A DNA stretch of 64,000 nucleotides from Algorimicrobium echini (GTDB lineage: Bacteria; Bacteroidota; Bacteroidia; Flavobacteriales; Flavobacteriaceae). The notes beneath the pieces were generated by a model. That model was not told the origin of the DNA. It did no database searches and saw nothing but the letters and a program-made list of their open reading frames with translations. Position 1 is the stretch's first letter; each line of letters starts with the position of its first letter. The stretch covers positions 94,335 through 158,334 of the forward strand of contig NZ_FOVN01000002.1 of assembly GCF_900115185.1 (NCBI RefSeq), in the 5' to 3' direction. A program made the translations under genes and the position numbers. This document shows, one piece after another, positions 1-10,777 of the stretch.

Positions 1-96
1 GCTCAACAACAAGCTGAAGAGGAAGCCAGACTAGCAGCTGAAACAGCCGCTCAACAACAAGCTGAAGAAGAAGCTAAACTTGCAACTGAAGTCATG
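1..96 (+). repeat. Two tandem 48-bp repeats, continuing upstream
   Basis: Bases 1-48 and 49-96 are near-identical 48-bp units, each encoding a 16-residue AQQQAEEEA-type segment. They lie inside the truncated coiled-coil gene, and the array probably starts before the window. Confidence 0.75.
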
Positions 97-1014
97 GCTA
101 CTACACCTATAGCAGTAGAAACAGATACAAGAATTACGCAAAAGGATGATTTAGCTAAATCCATGTACACTCTAACCGAAGCTTCCAAAGATTCCGAAAA
201 AGAACAAGAAATCCTTTTGGTAAGACTTAATGAAGTTGTCATTACTAAAAATAAAGATTTGCAAGATCTTAAAGAAGAAAATGACTTAAGTGAACAAGGT
301 ATTTTTATGGAACCAAAACCATTTAAGAGTATCACGGCAGAGAACAGAGCTATTGAAGCATTGAAATCGGATTTAGATAATATTATCAATAAACGTCAAG
401 AAACAATTAAACAATTAGAAAACCTTTATATACAGAGAATTCAAAAAGGTTCAAATAAAAATGATGAAACCAGTAAGTATTATTTAGAGACTATTAAAAA
501 TTTAAAAGCAGAACAAGAAGAGTCAGAAAGAACAAGAGCCAATTTAGTTTCTACTTTAGAATCTATTAAAATTGCGACAGAAATTGAAAGGAAACGACGT
601 ATAAAACGTGCGCTTTACGATAATGAGAAGGATCGGTATAACAAAGATATGGCAACATTGGAGAGAATTAAAAGAAACACACCATTAAGCACAGAACCTT
701 TGACAGCTGAAGATTTTGATTCAGGAGAAGAGCAAAGCAGCAATGTGCAAATTTTAAAAGGTGTTCAAAATGTAGAAAGCGGTTACTATATGATTGTTGC
801 AGTGCACGAAAACGTTAACAAAAGAGATGCTTTTTTAGAAAAAGCAGTGTCTGCAGGACAATCAAATATTAATTTCTTTTTTGATGTAAATACCAGTAAG
901 TATTACATCTATTATCAAAAATTCGATTATGTAGAAGATGCCATGAATGCGTTGGATACGAAAGGAAATAAACCATATAATAATAAAATGTCTGTAGTTA
1001 AAATAGAGAATTAA
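1..1014 (+). CDS. Coiled-coil protein with SPOR-like C-terminus, 5' end missing
   Basis: The reading frame is open from base 1, so this is the last ~337 residues of a longer protein. It starts in two 16-residue copies of an Ala/Gln/Glu-rich repeat, followed by ~200 residues rich in Lys, Glu, Gln and Leu that should form coiled coils (for example the segment around IKQLENLYIQRIQKG). The last ~80 residues (VESGYYMIVAVHENVNKRDAF onward, then YYIYYQKFDYVEDAMNAL) resemble a SPOR-type domain. It lies 76 nt before the SprB-like gene on the same strand, so it probably belongs to the same T9SS/gliding operon. In flavobacteria such tails can end large PorP/SprF-related or OmpA-like envelope proteins, but the N-terminal domain is outside the window and the identity is inference. 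An internal ATG at 94 is not the true start because the repeat continues upstream. Confidence 0.75.
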   Translation, partial: AQQQAEEEARLAAETAAQQQAEEEAKLATEVMATTPIAVETDTRITQKDDLAKSMYTLTEASKDSEKEQEILLVRLNEVVITKNKDLQDLKEENDLSEQGIFMEPKPFKSITAENRAIEALKSDLDNIINKRQETIKQLENLYIQRIQKGSNKNDETSKYYLETIKNLKAEQEESERTRANLVSTLESIKIATEIERKRRIKRALYDNEKDRYNKDMATLERIKRNTPLSTEPLTAEDFDSGEEQSSNVQILKGVQNVESGYYMIVAVHENVNKRDAFLEKAVSAGQSNINFFFDVNTSKYYIYYQKFDYVEDAMNALDTKGNKPYNNKMSVVKIEN

Positions 1015-1090
1015 TAAACATATAAAAGCCCTCATTTAATCCTATTAATGCCCCTTGAGAAGATTAAGTGATTATATAAATTGAAATATC

Positions 1091-4000
1091 ATGAAAAAAC
1101 CTACTTTTTTTAAGATTGGCATTGTTGTAACCATACTTCTCTTGAGCATGCAATCCATTGCTCAAAACTTTGTGCCCTTTACACCAAGATTCAACAGAGA
1201 TTTAAAAGGCGATATTCGTCTCATAGGTAATAATATATTAGGACCTAGTAATAATCCATTTAACGACACCTCTGTTTATAACCATAACGTTGATATGCAA
1301 TATATTGATATTGATGGTGATGCTTCAACGTTTAACTCTACAAGTGCCGATTTAGAAATCCCAAATCCAGGCTGTTACCAAATTGTTCATGCTGGCTTGT
1401 ATTGGGGAGCCGTAACAAACGGAAACGACCCAATTACAAGTGTCAAGTTCAAAGGGCCCACTGGTGGTTATAATGATATTGTAGGTACTGTTATTTATGA
1501 AGCTAATGGTGTTGAAACTGGAAGTAGTTATCCATATTCATGTTATGCAGATGTGACCTCTATTGTTACGAGTTTAGCAAATAATTTAGGTACTTATACT
1601 GTAGGAAATGTATCTACTGCAGTCGGAGAAACGTCTGATTTTAACCCTTACAATGGAACAGGTTTATCAGCTGGTTGGTCTCTTTTTATTGTTTTTGAAG
1701 ATCCTACGTTGCCTGGGAAATCTATTACAAGTTTTGATGGATTTAGCTCTATAAATAGTTCCGTAAATGCAGATATACCTGTTTCTGGATTCCGAACAGT
1801 TCCAGCGCCTGTTCCCGTTAGAGCAAACTTTGCTTTTGCTGCTTTAGAAGGAGATAGTCCTATTCAAAATGATAGGTTGAAATTAAATGGTGTGACCATG
1901 TCTGCAGTAGACCGTCCGGCCAATAACTTTTTTAACTCGACGGTTACACAATTAAACGCTACTCCTGTAAATAACAGAGTACCTAATAGTGCCAATACGT
2001 TAGGGTTTGATACAGGTATAATGGTTATTCCGAATCCAGGGAATACAGTTATTGGAAATAATGACACGAATGCTACCATTAGATTAGAAAGTAATCAAGA
2101 TCAGTATTTTGCTTATTTCTGTGCCTTTGCTGTAGATATTATTGAACCTAAAATTGTGCTAACTAAAATCGTTGAAGATGATTTTGGAAATGATATTGGC
2201 GGTCAAACCGTTGGTTTGGGAACATCATTAAATTATGTAATAGGATTTAGTAATACTGGTAATGATGATGCTGACAATCTAACGATTAGAGATGTCCTTC
2301 CTATTAATATTATTTTCAATTATCCAGCAGATTTAGGGGTTTTGCCACCTGGAGTTACCGTCCAAAGTTACAATCCTACTACTAGGGAACTAATTTTTAA
2401 TGTTGATAATTCTATTGTAGAACAAGGAGATCCCGTCACTGAAATTCGAATTCATGTACAAGTGGTAGAAAGTTGCGACAGTTTAGCTGATGCCTGTTCA
2501 AATATTGTTAATAACCAAGCCTTCGCTACCTACGGTGGTATAGAAAACCCTAATTTTATAATTACAGATGATCCAAGTTTAAACACCAATACAGGCTGTT
2601 TAATTATACCTCAAGCTACTAATTTTCTTGCTGATTTGGACTGTGCATTTGTTGAAAACGTTATCCTTTGTGGAGATACCGTTCAATTAACTGCGGGAAA
2701 TGGTTATGATTCTTATTCATGGTCAACTAGTCCAACTGGTACACCCGTAATAGGAACTACCCAAACTATAACAGTTAATGCAACTGGAACTTATTATGTT
2801 CATAATACAGCAATTGCTCCTTGTCAATCTATTGATCAGACATTTATAGTAACAAATTATGGAGGAACTACTTTAACGAACCCTGTAATTCCTTTTGCTG
2901 ATGAAGTGGTTACCTGTCCAAACGATGGGAAATTATTGCCAAATATCTTTTTATGTGGTGCAAATGATTTTACATTAATTGAAACTCAAATTACGGATGC
3001 TTCATCATTAATTTGGGAACAATTGGATGAGAGCAGTTGTACGCCAGTTTCAAATGCAGATTGTGCTAATGAAGATAATGCCTGTACTTGGAATCAGGTA
3101 GGAACAGGTTCAAATTTTACAGCTAATACTTCAGGGCAATTTAGACTGACCATTAATTATGAAGGTGGTTGTTTTAATCAGTTCTATTTTAATGTGTATC
3201 AAAACGTATTAAATCCAACAGTTACTAGTAATGATATTATTTGTACTACACCAGGTCAGATTACAGTAGGAGGTGTGCCTAATGGTTATGAATACAGTAT
3301 TGATGGTGTAACGTATCAAGCAAGTAATGTGTTTCCTATTACTACTGCTGGTACCTATACAGTTTATATAAGACAAATAGGAGCATCCACAAATCCGTGT
3401 GTGTTTACTGTACCAGATGTTCAAATAAGAGAAAGAGACTTTACTGTTTCATTAACAGTTGCACAGCCACTTTGTTATGGTGATAAAGGAAATATTACTT
3501 TAGCTGCAAATGACGTTCGTCCACAATATTTTTTCTATATCTATGAAGGCGCTACACTAGTGAATAGTGTTGGACCGATAACAGAAAATAACTATACCTT
3601 TTCAAACTTAAACCCTGGTGTTTATACAACAGTAGTGGAAACTGAAGATGGCTGTACACATACTGAAGATGTGGAAATTATAGAACCATCTTTATTAACA
3701 GCAACATCTGCTTTAACAAGTCCTTTAACGTGTACAGATGGCGAAATTACTGTGTATGCTAATGGCGGAACACCACCTTATTTTTATTTCGTAAATAGTA
3801 CAACGGTATTTCAAACCGTACCTGAAATTGTTGTTACAGCACCTGGTGTGTATGACATTACAGTTATAGATTCTAATAACTGTGAGGCCACAACTTCTAT
3901 TACAGTTGAAGCATCTTTAGCTCCTGAATTCACCATAGATCAAACAAATATTGCTTGTGCAAGCGCAGAAAATGGTTCCATTACAGTAAATGTGACCAAT

Positions 4001-7000
4001 CCAAACGGAAATAGTTTAATGTACAGTATTGATGGCGGTACTACGTTTGTTTATTCTAATGTGTTTACAGCACTTGCAGCTGGAAATTACGATGTAGTTG
4101 TTCAATACACTACAGGAACCGATGTGTGTGTTACCGATGTTCAAACGGTTACCATTACTGAAAGTGATCCTGTTACAGGAACGGTAACATTAACTGCACC
4201 GTATACATGTACAACAAATGGTGAAATTACCGTAACTGGAGTCTCTGGAGGAGCACCACCTTACACCTATAGTATAGATGGTGTTACATTTCAGTCTGGT
4301 AATACGTTTACTGGCCTTATAAATGGTACCTATACTGTTACAGTTCAAGATGCTAGTGGATGTGCTTTTATAGCTGATAGTATCACTATAGAGACATTAA
4401 CTCCACCAACAGACTTAACCTTTGATAGCTCGCCATTAACCTGTCCTTTAAATACATCAACTATAACAATTACAGGAACTACGGGAGGTTATGGAGTTTT
4501 GCAGTATCAAATAATTGCGCCAACTTCAGAAGCAACACCGTATCAAACATCTAACGTGTTTGCTGGTTTAACACCAGGAACATATACCTTTCAAGTCAGC
4601 GATGAAAACGATTGTACTTATTCTGAGTCTTATACCATAAATCCATTACCAGCTTTATCGGTTGTAGGACAAAATATTAGCAATATTTCCTGTTTTGGAG
4701 ATTCAGATGGATCCATTCAATTTACAGTGTTTGGATCAACAGGATTCACATACACACTTAATGGCGGTGCATCTACAGCAGGAACATCACCAATTGTTTT
4801 AACTGGTTTATCAGCTGATAACTATACCATTGTTATTACCGATTCTACAACTAATTGTGAAGCGACAGCTACCTTGACCGTTGATGGCCCAACTTCAGCT
4901 TTAAACATTTCAACAACTATAAGTCCAATTACTTGTAACGGTAGTGGTCAAGTTGTTATTAATGCTACAGGAGGTTGGGGAGGAAACTCTTATAGTATCA
5001 CCTTGCCAGATAGTACTGTAATTCCTGCGCAAACAAGTAATACGTTTGTGAATTTAACGCAAACTGGGACCTATACAGCTACAGTTATTGATGCTCAAGG
5101 GTGTACGGAAACAGCTACTTTTAATTTAGTTGTTCCAACAAATCCAATAGCAACAGTAGCTTTAACTTCTGATTTTTGTTACGATGCCACCAATGCTGCA
5201 ACTCTGGAGGTTACGGCATCGGGTGGTTTGGCACCGTATCAATATAGTATTAATGGTGCGCCATTTACAGCAAATAATATTTTTAATAATTTAGTTCCTG
5301 GTACATACACTATTGAAGTAAGTGATGCAAACGGCTGTACATATACATTACCTGCTGAAACTATAGCGCCTCAATTGGCTATAAGTACTGTCGTTACAAA
5401 AGATTTGGATTGTACAGCATCACCAGATGCGGTTATTACAGGTACTATATCAGGTGGTTATCCTCCATATACCTATGAGGTATCTATAAATGGTGGCGTT
5501 TTTACTAATTTAGGAGCTACAGGTACGCCTTTTACGTATGCTACACCTAACGATGGAACTTATCAATTTCAAATTACTGATGCACAAGGCTGTACGGCAC
5601 TTTCACCTGTAAATACAATTGATACGCTTACTCTACCAGAAATTACTTCAGTAACCCAAACACAACCTATATTATGTAATGGTGATGAAAATGCGGCTAT
5701 TAATGTCATAATCAACTCAACAGTGGGAGAGCCTGCATTTGTTATAAATGTTTATAATACGACAACAGGGTTCGATTATGGAACTCAAACTACAGGTCTT
5801 TCTGCTGGTTCTTATACCATTACATTAACCGATAATAATTCTTGTACGGATACAAAAACTATAATCATAGCAGAGCCAACACCAATTAATGTTACCCATC
5901 ATGCGGTTCCAATTACGTGTAGCCCAAGTGGTGTGTCACAAGGGTCTGTTATTATTGATGGCGTTACAGGAGGTACACCACCTTATAATTATTTTGTAAC
6001 AGGCACTAATGGTTATAATAACTCTGAACTTAATAACGCCGGAACAACTTCCGTAAGTTTTGATGTCGTTGATTTTGGATTGTATCAAATAAATGTGGTT
6101 GATGCGAACGGTTGTTCCGTGTTAATTCAAGATGTACTTGTGGCATCACCACCAGATGATTTAGATATTAATATTACAGCAACAGCTGATTGCCTTTCAG
6201 GAGGAGAAGCAATTGTGAGTATTGGTACAACGTTAATTAGTTCTGGGCCTTTTTATTTTAGTCTTTACCCTGCAACAGGTACGGCTCCAGGTGGATCATG
6301 GATTCCTGAATTGACTCCGGGATCTGCTACTTTTAATAATTTATTACCAGGCGTTACATATACGTTTATTGTTTATGATTCGTCAACTGGTTGTAGTTAT
6401 TTTGAAACTGCAACGAGTCCAATTCCTACAAATTCAACATTAACGGCTACAGCTGTCTCAGCTAATAATATTACCTGTACAGGTAGTGCAGATGGTAATG
6501 TATCATTTATAATTAATAGTACTTATACTGCTGCAACCAATGTTACATATGAGATTTTTGATTCATTATCATTAATAACAACAGGTGTAAATGGAACTGG
6601 TACAGTACCTGCTAATGGGTCTTTACCAGTGACCAATTTAGGACCTTTACCATTTGGTAATTACTTTGTTTTAATACGTGAAACATCAGGTCCTAATACA
6701 GGTTGTAGTGTGGTAACAATTCCTTTTAATATTACTGAATCTGCTTTTGAATTAAGTCTTACGGCTACGGTAGATCAGAATGCAAATTGTAATCCTAATT
6801 CTGGAGTAATAAGTGCTATAGCTTCAAATGGTACACCGCCATATATGTATCAAATTACTACAACAGCTGCAGCACCTCCAGCAACCGATCCTTCTTGGGC
6901 TTCAACGAGTACGTTTAACATGGATGCAAATAGTTATTATGTACATGCTATGGACGCTTATGGTTGTATCAAAACAACTCCTGTTTTAGTATTACCAATG

Positions 7001-10000
7001 GATCCTGCACCAGTAATTTCAGCAATCGTAAATAACCAATGTAATACAGCTGAAGGCTCATTTGAAATAGATGTTACAATGCCAACAGTTGGTATGCCAC
7101 CTTATACCTTTAGTATTGATGGAGGTGCTTTTCAGGTACAAACCGTTCCATTTACAATACAGAATTTAAACTCTGGCAATCATACTATTCAAGTAAGAGA
7201 TGTAAATGGTTGTGGAAATACTGTAAACGTAGACATTGAAACACCTCTTGGATTAACACCTTCAGTTACAGGTATTACAACCTGTTCTGATGATGATGGT
7301 GAAATTACAGTAAACGCTCAAGGCGGAACGGGAAGTTATACCTATACTATTAACCCAAGTCCACCATCTATTAGTTTAGCGGGTAACGTGTTTTCGGGTG
7401 TACCGTCTGGAACATATACTGTAACAATCACAGATGCAACAACACTTTGTACGGAAAATGCAATCATTACATTAGATTCTGCTACTCCAGTCAGTTTCTC
7501 AACTTTAGTAACTGATGTGAGTTGTAACGGTAGTAATGAAGGTGTTATAACGGTAAATTTAGATGCAGGAAACGATAACCCTGTGTATACTTATGAAATA
7601 ATTGCACCAATAGTTGTAGCTCCTCAAAATTCAAATGTGTTTACAGGACTGGGTGCAGGAACTTATACCGTTCAAGTGAATTCAGGTAGAGGCTGTTCTA
7701 CAACTTCAGATGTTACCGTGGGAGAACCCGCTGCATTAACTGTTTCTGGATCTGCTACCGATTTTGCTTGTGCAGCTGATGGTTCAGTAAACTCCTCAAT
7801 TTTAACCATTACAGAAGTAGGAGGAACACCAAATTACACCTATAGTATTGATGGTGTAAACTATTTTAGCACCAATACATTTGAAATTCTTGATACTGGA
7901 AGCACCCAAACGCTAACGATTTATGTTAAAGATGCTAATGGTTGTAATGCTACAAATACAGTTACTGTATTACCATTACCTACGTTAACTTTAGCAACTG
8001 TTGCCGAAGCTACTCCAATAGACTGTAATAATACAGGTTCTATAGCGATAACAGTTACGGGTGGTTCTGGAAATTTTGAATACGAAATGTTACCAAATGG
8101 AACTCCACAAGGTTCAAATATATTTGCTATTACAGCTCCAGGTGATTATTATTTTTTAGTAACTGATTTAGATACAGGGTGTAGTATAGCTACAGCAGCT
8201 TATACCGTTTCACCATTTAATACGGTTACTGCTTCCGCTTCTGCAACGTCATCGGTAACTTGTTTTGGAGATAGTGATGGTGCTATTGAAATTACTGTAG
8301 CCGGTTATACAGGAGCGTATACTTATGAAGTTTTTGATAGTGCCGGAACCTCTGTTCTAGGACCAATTGCTGCAAATACTACTACAAATCCACAAGCCAT
8401 ATCAGGCTTATTAGCTGGAAATTATACTGTAGAAATTAGTGAAACGGCCACACCGTTTTGTACAACTACAACAAATGTCGTAACAATTACCTCACCTACA
8501 GAACCATTATCGGTTATTGCTTTAGAAACAGCTAATGTAACCTGTACAGATGATTTAGGAACCATTACAGCTACAGCAACTGGTGGTTGGGGAACGTATC
8601 AATACGAACTAACTGGAGCCGCAACAGTTGCTTTTTCGCCAAATGGAACGTTTGAAAATTTATCAGCTGGAACCTATACCGTAAATGTTATGGATGCTGG
8701 TGGATGTATTGCTTCAGATAGTGTAACCCTTAATGTGCCGATACCTATTGATGCTACGATAATGCCAAGTACAACCTTATTGTCTTGTTTTAACGATGCT
8801 AATGCAACTATTACTGTTACAGCAACTACTGGAGGACAAGGAAGTAATTATTCATATACACTGAATATGCTGTCGCCTACAACTAGTTCATCTGGTCCTC
8901 AAACTTCACCAGTATTTGGAAATTTAGGTGTTGGAACGTATCAAGTAGTCGTATCAGATGCATTTAGTTGTAGCTATACCTCTGCAAATATTGTTATTAC
9001 ACAACCAACTCCAATTCAAGCTAGCTTGGTGAAAGAAACGTCGCAGACATGTTTAACAGAAGCATCGCTTACCTTAAGCGCTACTGGCGGCACAGGCTCT
9101 TATATTTATAGTGATAATCCTAGTTTTACGCCAGTTTTAGGTTCATTTACAACATCAACGACGTTTACAGTTCCTGTTGGAACTCACGAATACTATGTAC
9201 AAGATGCTAATGGTTGTGTTGCTATTGTTTCTAACGAAATCACAATTGATCCATTACCAGACTTAACGCTTAATTTATCGTTAACCAATGCGGTAATTAA
9301 TTGTGCAGGAGACGCAACTGGTGTTATTGTTGCTACTGCTGAAGGTGGTTTAGGTAATTATGTATATACATTGTTTGATACACTAGGAAATGTTATTCCT
9401 GCCACTCAAACCAATCCTGGTATTTTTACTGAACTTTTAGCAGGAGACTATGTTGTACAAGTAGAAAGTGGCGACTGTTTAACAACGTCAAATACGATAA
9501 CCATTACAGAACCTTCTAATCCACTAGTAGCGCCATTTGTTCCAACCGATGTTACATGTTTTGGTGCTAATGATGGTTCGGTTGTGATAAACGCTTCTGG
9601 CGGAACAGGAATTATTAAATATGCTATTTCACCACAATTAAACCAGTTTTTTGATGACAATGTGTTTGAAGATTTAGAACCAGGAACCTATGAAGTTATT
9701 GTGCAGGATGAATTAGGGTGTTATTTAACACTCAACTTTACCATTAACGAACCAAGTCCTGTATTTATAACTTTCGACTCTTTAACAGTTATTGAAGAAG
9801 TTTGTGAAGGGGATTTAAATGGTGAGTTTAGTGTGGAAATTACAGGAGGAACACCACCATATTCAGTAAGTTTAGATAATTACAATGGTCCTTATACTAC
9901 CGGAACTTTAGGCCAAACAAATTTCGATTTTACTGGACTAGCAGGAGGTAACCATACTGTTTATGTACGTGATAGTTCTGGTTGCGATACTGAAATGCTT

Positions 10001-10741
10001 ATCCCGTTCCCAGATTCTGTGAGAATAAACCCTACTGTAGAGATAGAATACCTGTGTGTTAATAATGCATCAAGTAATACGGTTACTGTTATAGTGGATG
10101 AGAGTATTACCAATTTAGATGATGTAGATTTCTCTTTAAATGGTGGTCCTTTTCAAGCAAGTAATGTTTTCACGGATGTTCCAGCAGGAATAGGACATTA
10201 TATTGATGTTCAACATACTAATAGTTGTATTCAAAGAACGGAACTTTTTGATATTTCTACATTCGATCCGCTAACCTTGACTTTAAGCGATGGCGAAATT
10301 AATGAAATTATTGCTACAGCCACTGGTGGTTCAGGAGATTATGTTTTCACACTTAATGGAGAAGACTATGGTAGTTCTAATGTTTTTATTATTTCAGAAT
10401 CTGGTACTTACACAGTTACCGTTACGGATAGCAATGGCTGTGTGGCTATAGCATCTAGGCATTTTGACTATGTAGATGTGTGTATCCCAAATTATTTCAC
10501 TCCAAATGGCGATGGTGTCATGGATGGTTGGGCGCCAGGATGTACAGTTCATTATCCAGATCTTGACTTTGATATTTTTGACCGCTATGGACGTAAAATA
10601 GCAACCTTAAGAATAGGTGAAAAATGGGATGGTAGGTACAATGGTAAAGAACTTCCTACTGGTGATTATTGGTATGTTGTAAGATTAAACGACCCTGAAG
10701 ATGATAGAGATTTTGTTGGTCACTTTACGCTTTATAGATAA
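1091..10741 (+). CDS. Giant SprB-like surface adhesin, T9SS type-B sorting signal
   Basis: A 3216-residue secreted surface protein. Residues 1-25 are a signal peptide ending SIAQ. The N-terminal ~350 residues look like a beta-rich globular domain. Residues ~350-480 form a DUF11-type domain (KIVLTKIVEDDFGND). After Ig-like Cys-containing segments, more than 25 SprB-type repeats of ~80-90 residues run from ~700 to ~3110. Each begins with a C-x-G-x-x-x-G-x-I pattern and ends with a G-x-Y-T-V-x-V-x-D-x-x-G-C pattern. Residues ~3130-3216 are the gliding-motility-type C-terminal domain (FTPNGDG, FDRYGRKI, KWDG, LPTGDYWY) that directs T9SS export. The PorP/SprF gene follows by 36 nt, the classic partner arrangement. 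SprB itself is the mobile gliding adhesin of Flavobacterium; whether this copy moves or only adheres cannot be told from sequence. Confidence 0.93.
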   Translation: MKKPTFFKIGIVVTILLLSMQSIAQNFVPFTPRFNRDLKGDIRLIGNNILGPSNNPFNDTSVYNHNVDMQYIDIDGDASTFNSTSADLEIPNPGCYQIVHAGLYWGAVTNGNDPITSVKFKGPTGGYNDIVGTVIYEANGVETGSSYPYSCYADVTSIVTSLANNLGTYTVGNVSTAVGETSDFNPYNGTGLSAGWSLFIVFEDPTLPGKSITSFDGFSSINSSVNADIPVSGFRTVPAPVPVRANFAFAALEGDSPIQNDRLKLNGVTMSAVDRPANNFFNSTVTQLNATPVNNRVPNSANTLGFDTGIMVIPNPGNTVIGNNDTNATIRLESNQDQYFAYFCAFAVDIIEPKIVLTKIVEDDFGNDIGGQTVGLGTSLNYVIGFSNTGNDDADNLTIRDVLPINIIFNYPADLGVLPPGVTVQSYNPTTRELIFNVDNSIVEQGDPVTEIRIHVQVVESCDSLADACSNIVNNQAFATYGGIENPNFIITDDPSLNTNTGCLIIPQATNFLADLDCAFVENVILCGDTVQLTAGNGYDSYSWSTSPTGTPVIGTTQTITVNATGTYYVHNTAIAPCQSIDQTFIVTNYGGTTLTNPVIPFADEVVTCPNDGKLLPNIFLCGANDFTLIETQITDASSLIWEQLDESSCTPVSNADCANEDNACTWNQVGTGSNFTANTSGQFRLTINYEGGCFNQFYFNVYQNVLNPTVTSNDIICTTPGQITVGGVPNGYEYSIDGVTYQASNVFPITTAGTYTVYIRQIGASTNPCVFTVPDVQIRERDFTVSLTVAQPLCYGDKGNITLAANDVRPQYFFYIYEGATLVNSVGPITENNYTFSNLNPGVYTTVVETEDGCTHTEDVEIIEPSLLTATSALTSPLTCTDGEITVYANGGTPPYFYFVNSTTVFQTVPEIVVTAPGVYDITVIDSNNCEATTSITVEASLAPEFTIDQTNIACASAENGSITVNVTNPNGNSLMYSIDGGTTFVYSNVFTALAAGNYDVVVQYTTGTDVCVTDVQTVTITESDPVTGTVTLTAPYTCTTNGEITVTGVSGGAPPYTYSIDGVTFQSGNTFTGLINGTYTVTVQDASGCAFIADSITIETLTPPTDLTFDSSPLTCPLNTSTITITGTTGGYGVLQYQIIAPTSEATPYQTSNVFAGLTPGTYTFQVSDENDCTYSESYTINPLPALSVVGQNISNISCFGDSDGSIQFTVFGSTGFTYTLNGGASTAGTSPIVLTGLSADNYTIVITDSTTNCEATATLTVDGPTSALNISTTISPITCNGSGQVVINATGGWGGNSYSITLPDSTVIPAQTSNTFVNLTQTGTYTATVIDAQGCTETATFNLVVPTNPIATVALTSDFCYDATNAATLEVTASGGLAPYQYSINGAPFTANNIFNNLVPGTYTIEVSDANGCTYTLPAETIAPQLAISTVVTKDLDCTASPDAVITGTISGGYPPYTYEVSINGGVFTNLGATGTPFTYATPNDGTYQFQITDAQGCTALSPVNTIDTLTLPEITSVTQTQPILCNGDENAAINVIINSTVGEPAFVINVYNTTTGFDYGTQTTGLSAGSYTITLTDNNSCTDTKTIIIAEPTPINVTHHAVPITCSPSGVSQGSVIIDGVTGGTPPYNYFVTGTNGYNNSELNNAGTTSVSFDVVDFGLYQINVVDANGCSVLIQDVLVASPPDDLDINITATADCLSGGEAIVSIGTTLISSGPFYFSLYPATGTAPGGSWIPELTPGSATFNNLLPGVTYTFIVYDSSTGCSYFETATSPIPTNSTLTATAVSANNITCTGSADGNVSFIINSTYTAATNVTYEIFDSLSLITTGVNGTGTVPANGSLPVTNLGPLPFGNYFVLIRETSGPNTGCSVVTIPFNITESAFELSLTATVDQNANCNPNSGVISAIASNGTPPYMYQITTTAAAPPATDPSWASTSTFNMDANSYYVHAMDAYGCIKTTPVLVLPMDPAPVISAIVNNQCNTAEGSFEIDVTMPTVGMPPYTFSIDGGAFQVQTVPFTIQNLNSGNHTIQVRDVNGCGNTVNVDIETPLGLTPSVTGITTCSDDDGEITVNAQGGTGSYTYTINPSPPSISLAGNVFSGVPSGTYTVTITDATTLCTENAIITLDSATPVSFSTLVTDVSCNGSNEGVITVNLDAGNDNPVYTYEIIAPIVVAPQNSNVFTGLGAGTYTVQVNSGRGCSTTSDVTVGEPAALTVSGSATDFACAADGSVNSSILTITEVGGTPNYTYSIDGVNYFSTNTFEILDTGSTQTLTIYVKDANGCNATNTVTVLPLPTLTLATVAEATPIDCNNTGSIAITVTGGSGNFEYEMLPNGTPQGSNIFAITAPGDYYFLVTDLDTGCSIATAAYTVSPFNTVTASASATSSVTCFGDSDGAIEITVAGYTGAYTYEVFDSAGTSVLGPIAANTTTNPQAISGLLAGNYTVEISETATPFCTTTTNVVTITSPTEPLSVIALETANVTCTDDLGTITATATGGWGTYQYELTGAATVAFSPNGTFENLSAGTYTVNVMDAGGCIASDSVTLNVPIPIDATIMPSTTLLSCFNDANATITVTATTGGQGSNYSYTLNMLSPTTSSSGPQTSPVFGNLGVGTYQVVVSDAFSCSYTSANIVITQPTPIQASLVKETSQTCLTEASLTLSATGGTGSYIYSDNPSFTPVLGSFTTSTTFTVPVGTHEYYVQDANGCVAIVSNEITIDPLPDLTLNLSLTNAVINCAGDATGVIVATAEGGLGNYVYTLFDTLGNVIPATQTNPGIFTELLAGDYVVQVESGDCLTTSNTITITEPSNPLVAPFVPTDVTCFGANDGSVVINASGGTGIIKYAISPQLNQFFDDNVFEDLEPGTYEVIVQDELGCYLTLNFTINEPSPVFITFDSLTVIEEVCEGDLNGEFSVEITGGTPPYSVSLDNYNGPYTTGTLGQTNFDFTGLAGGNHTVYVRDSSGCDTEMLIPFPDSVRINPTVEIEYLCVNNASSNTVTVIVDESITNLDDVDFSLNGGPFQASNVFTDVPAGIGHYIDVQHTNSCIQRTELFDISTFDPLTLTLSDGEINEIIATATGGSGDYVFTLNGEDYGSSNVFIISESGTYTVTVTDSNGCVAIASRHFDYVDVCIPNYFTPNGDGVMDGWAPGCTVHYPDLDFDIFDRYGRKIATLRIGEKWDGRYNGKELPTGDYWYVVRLNDPEDDRDFVGHFTLYR

Positions 10742-10777
10742 ACTAAAAAGAGGGCATAAATTTAAATACGATTCAAA

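Noticed and set aside
3209-3424. Antisense open frames within the SprB-like gene and elsewhere
   Set aside because: They lie wholly inside strong coding genes, have no recognisable domains or signals, and follow the composition of the sense gene.
3000-10400. Repetitive DNA in the SprB-like gene as a CRISPR or transposon array
   Set aside because: The repetition is at protein level with ~250-nt diverged units in a single open frame; there are no short identical repeats with unique spacers.
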